A DNA stretch of 56,027 bases from Chryseobacterium gleum (lineage in GTDB: Bacteria > Bacteroidota > Bacteroidia > Flavobacteriales > Schleiferiaceae): NCBI GenBank assembly GCA_945883565.1, contig CAMCXO010000018.1, positions 1-56,027 of the forward strand, given 5' to 3'. This document shows positions 54,251 to 56,027 of this stretch, one piece after another. The first letter of the stretch is position 1. Each line of letters starts with the position of its first letter. Made by a program: the position numbers and the translations under genes. The notes beneath the pieces are model-generated. The model saw only the letters and a program-made list of their open reading frames with translations. It was not told the DNA's origin and did no database searches.

Positions 54251-55914
54251 TTATAGCTCATTTTAAAAGACGACACAACAAGAAATGTCATTACCAAAAG
54301 AACATAGTAAGGAAACTAAACGACTTTTAAAAAGCGTATCAAAAGACATTATAGCAAAGTGGCTCTTGGAAGAAGGATATTACCCCGAGCAATATGTGAT
54401 GCCACCGACTTTCAAAGTAAATAAATTAGAATTACAAACCAACCCCTATTACTTGGTCGACACGACAAGTGGACAGCCAAAATTTGACCCAATCAAAAGC
54501 GAATTAGTTAATATTTCGTTCCCAAAATCTGAATTAACAGATAGAACTTTCGGAATTTTAGAACCTAAAATTTATCACGACATTGTTTGGTATTTAAACA
54601 ACGAATGGGACTTAATAATTAAATCCCTTTTTAATCCATTAAATAAAATATATTCATATAGCTTTCCAATACCTGTTTCTAAAAACAACGAAGGCTCTCT
54701 TGGCAATCTTAGAGCAGGAAGAATGATTTACGAGTTCTTAGAAATGGCTGAAAACGACCTTGTAGCAGAAGCGTATAACTATAAATACATTCTAAAAACT
54801 GACATAAAAAACTTTTATCCTTCAATTTACACTCATAGCATTGCTTGGGCATTACACACAAAGGAACTAATTAGAAAAAAGGGAAACAGGGCGGACTACA
54901 CAAAATTTTTAGGACTTAAACTCGACAGGTTATTCCAATCAGCAAATGACGGTTGCACAAACGGTATTGCAATTGGACCAGCTATTTCTGATTTAATTTC
55001 AGAGATTATTTTAAGCTCAGTTGATACAGCAAGTTCAAAAATTATTGATTCGGAAAATATTGACTTTATAGGTGTAAGATTTAAAGACGACTATAGATTC
55101 CTCTGTCAATCTAAACAAGACGCCAATTTCATAATAAAGACACTCCAAAAGCAGTTAGCCTTATTCAATTTGACACTAAATGAAAGTAAATCTCAAATTG
55201 ATGAATTGCCAGAAGGATTATTCCGAGAATGGACGGCAGATTATCAACCTTTTTCATTGCGGTATAAAAGAAAAATCAACTACAAAAGATTTGAAAGTTC
55301 ATTGAGAGGCACATTGAAAGTTGATAAAAAATTTGAAGGCACAGGAGTTGTAGACAGATTTTTAAGTGAATTATCAACAAAGGACAATAAGCTCAAATTC
55401 GACTTTAAAGACAAAGACTTATTAAAAGCAATTAGCCTTTTGTTACTATTAAAAGAACGAAGAAACAAATCGTTTCCACAAATCCTTGGAATCATTGAAA
55501 AAATAATTGAAGAGAATATTAGTAAAGTCCGCACTATTAACAAAATAAAGTCAATAATCGAAAACCTTTTAAACGAAAAACTGAAAAACATTGAGGATAA
55601 TCAATATGACCTTGTATGGTTGATTTATTTCGTTAAGTCTTTGGATTTATTTCCAATTACTTACCCAAGTAAAATTAAATCTCCAATAATTACAAGTTTA
55701 AAAAGTAACAGACTTGAGTTTTTTAAGCCATTGCCAACTGACATTAAACTATTTGAGACAATAAAAAAGCCAGGAAAGAACGTAGAACTATTGAGTCATT
55801 TGGCATTATTTAAAAAGACAGATGAATAAAAAAACGAGCTATAACAGCACCTACCCAAAAGTGGCGGTTCAGTGGTTAAATCAAGCTTTGTGCTTCGTAT
55901 CAAGTGCAGTGCTG
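54251..55914 (+). mobile_element. Integron-like gene cassette carrying a reverse transcriptase
   Basis: The 1664-bp unit opens with TTATAGCTC after a G (54250) and closes with GTGCTG at 55909-55914, followed by TTAGAC. GAGCTATAACAGCAC stands at 55836-55850. If the element circularises by joining its ends, GTGCTG plus TTATAGCTC gives the exact 15-bp complement of that segment, the relation seen in integron cassettes between the recombination box at the start and the attC of the same cassette. The ORF begins 34 bp after the boundary and stops 6 bp before the site, as in cassettes. Base composition is much AT-richer than the neighbours. No integrase is in the window. A transposon-like inverted repeat is the alternative. 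Confidence 0.6.
54285..55829 (+). CDS. Reverse transcriptase of the unknown-group/defence-associated (DRT/Abi-like) type
   Basis: RNA-directed DNA polymerase of 514 residues. The fingers-palm part holds motif A TDIKNFYPSIYTHSIAWAL (Asp173), motif B GIAIGPAISDL (about 227-237) and motif C RFKDDYRF with the catalytic pair Asp268-Asp269 in an FxDD box, not the YADD of retrons and group II introns; motif D is LTLNESKSQ. Residues about 320-514 are helical (YDLVWLIYFVKSLDL) and could be a HEAT-like alpha-repeat domain as in Abi-type RTs. No maturase, endonuclease or msr/msd RNA is seen. The class within the group cannot be set from here. In most such families the role is antiviral; that is inferred. 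It is the only gene of the cassette, so any RNA partner must lie inside the ORF or outside the mobile unit. Confidence 0.87.
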   Translation: MSLPKEHSKETKRLLKSVSKDIIAKWLLEEGYYPEQYVMPPTFKVNKLELQTNPYYLVDTTSGQPKFDPIKSELVNISFPKSELTDRTFGILEPKIYHDIVWYLNNEWDLIIKSLFNPLNKIYSYSFPIPVSKNNEGSLGNLRAGRMIYEFLEMAENDLVAEAYNYKYILKTDIKNFYPSIYTHSIAWALHTKELIRKKGNRADYTKFLGLKLDRLFQSANDGCTNGIAIGPAISDLISEIILSSVDTASSKIIDSENIDFIGVRFKDDYRFLCQSKQDANFIIKTLQKQLALFNLTLNESKSQIDELPEGLFREWTADYQPFSLRYKRKINYKRFESSLRGTLKVDKKFEGTGVVDRFLSELSTKDNKLKFDFKDKDLLKAISLLLLLKERRNKSFPQILGIIEKIIEENISKVRTINKIKSIIENLLNEKLKNIEDNQYDLVWLIYFVKSLDLFPITYPSKIKSPIITSLKSNRLEFFKPLPTDIKLFETIKKPGKNVELLSHLALFKKTDE

Positions 55915-55920
55915 TTAGAC
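55836..55920. other. attC-like recombination site
   Basis: Outer arms CTATAAC (55839-55845) and GTTAGAC (55914-55920), the latter fitting the GTTRRRY core, with inner arms AGCAC and GTGCT next to them. The 85-bp length is within the attC range. The usual L boxes in between are not clearly paired, so this is a candidate only. Confidence 0.55.
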
Positions 55921-55977
55921 AGTTTAGTGCTTCGAAATCGCCAACTTCTTGTAGCTGCAAACCGTCAATCTGTCTAA
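55915..55977. repeat. Inverted repeat beyond the RT cassette
   Basis: TTAGACAG (55915-55922) and CTGTCTAA (55970-55977) are perfect complements 47 bp apart. The left arm starts exactly at the cassette boundary. It may be the start of another cassette-like unit or part of the original target. The remaining 50 bases to the window end are AT-rich with nothing further recognised. Confidence 0.6.
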
Positions 55978-56027
55978 AAACCCTATTGCTTTCTTTAATT
56001 AATTGATTGTTAATAATATATATGCCG

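Noticed and set aside
54285-55829. Retron, group II intron or diversity-generating RT
   Set aside because: Catalytic box is FKDD and not YADD, there is no maturase or endonuclease domain, no msr/msd-like structured RNA in the 34 bp before the gene, and no template/variable repeat pair in the window.

Overview
The window looks like a chromosomal segment of a free-living Bacteroidota, most likely Flavobacteriia-like. The evidence is three secreted proteins with type IX secretion (T9SS) sorting domains plus one with a gliding-motility-type C-terminal domain, a fused alpha/beta 2-oxoacid dehydrogenase E1, atpD-atpC standing apart from the other ATP synthase genes, a DUF6095 gene after murQ, and several promoters that fit the Bacteroidota -33/-7 pattern (TTTG, about 19-22 bp, TAnnTTTG) with few Shine-Dalgarno sequences. 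One tRNA-Leu(CAG) and no rRNA are present.

Layout. 1-830 is the right end of a long 21/22-bp minisatellite. 1.1-9.3 kb carries lpd and lnt (minus), tRNA-Leu, and a compressed plus-strand operon of fused E1, an RsmB-like methyltransferase, murQ and a DUF6095 gene. 9.3-22 kb holds a T9SS protein and lepA, a large gliding-type surface protein, a small lipoprotein, atpDC, trpS, a PlsC-like acyltransferase with gatC, and ettA. 22-31 kb has a CarboxypepD_reg-like protein, an AAA ATPase-recQ-fmt operon, a flippase-sulfotransferase pair and a YfhO-like giant membrane protein. 31-44 kb has an SDR/ElaA/Na-Pi transporter operon, a 1322-residue T9SS protein with a CXXCH motif, an HTH/membrane-protein pair, a DUF2911 lipoprotein, an S4 protein, an MFS transporter, a NYN-cold-shock fusion, dusB and a CPBP protease. 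44.9-52.5 kb is one gene for a 2521-residue secreted GH13 amylase-like enzyme with nine tandem carbohydrate-binding-like repeats.

From 52.5 kb to the end the character changes: about 1.7 kb without a credible gene, built of direct repeats, a 21-bp minisatellite, a decayed 21-bp tract and a perfect 28-bp palindrome, then an AT-rich reverse transcriptase gene. The RT belongs with the unknown-group/defence-associated RTs and not with retrons or group II introns. Its flanks have the architecture of an integron-type gene cassette: joining the two ends (bases 55909-55914 to 54251-54259) would rebuild a perfect 15-bp arm complementary to GAGCTATAACAGCAC at 55836-55850. A cassette-borne, single-gene, probably antiviral RT next to a repeat island is the most interesting system here.

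Most genes are housekeeping or cell-surface genes in short operons, many with overlapping stops and starts. Several -7 boxes lie only 4-25 bp from the start codon, suggesting leaderless or near-leaderless transcripts. All functions are read from sequence motifs and family knowledge; no database search was run.
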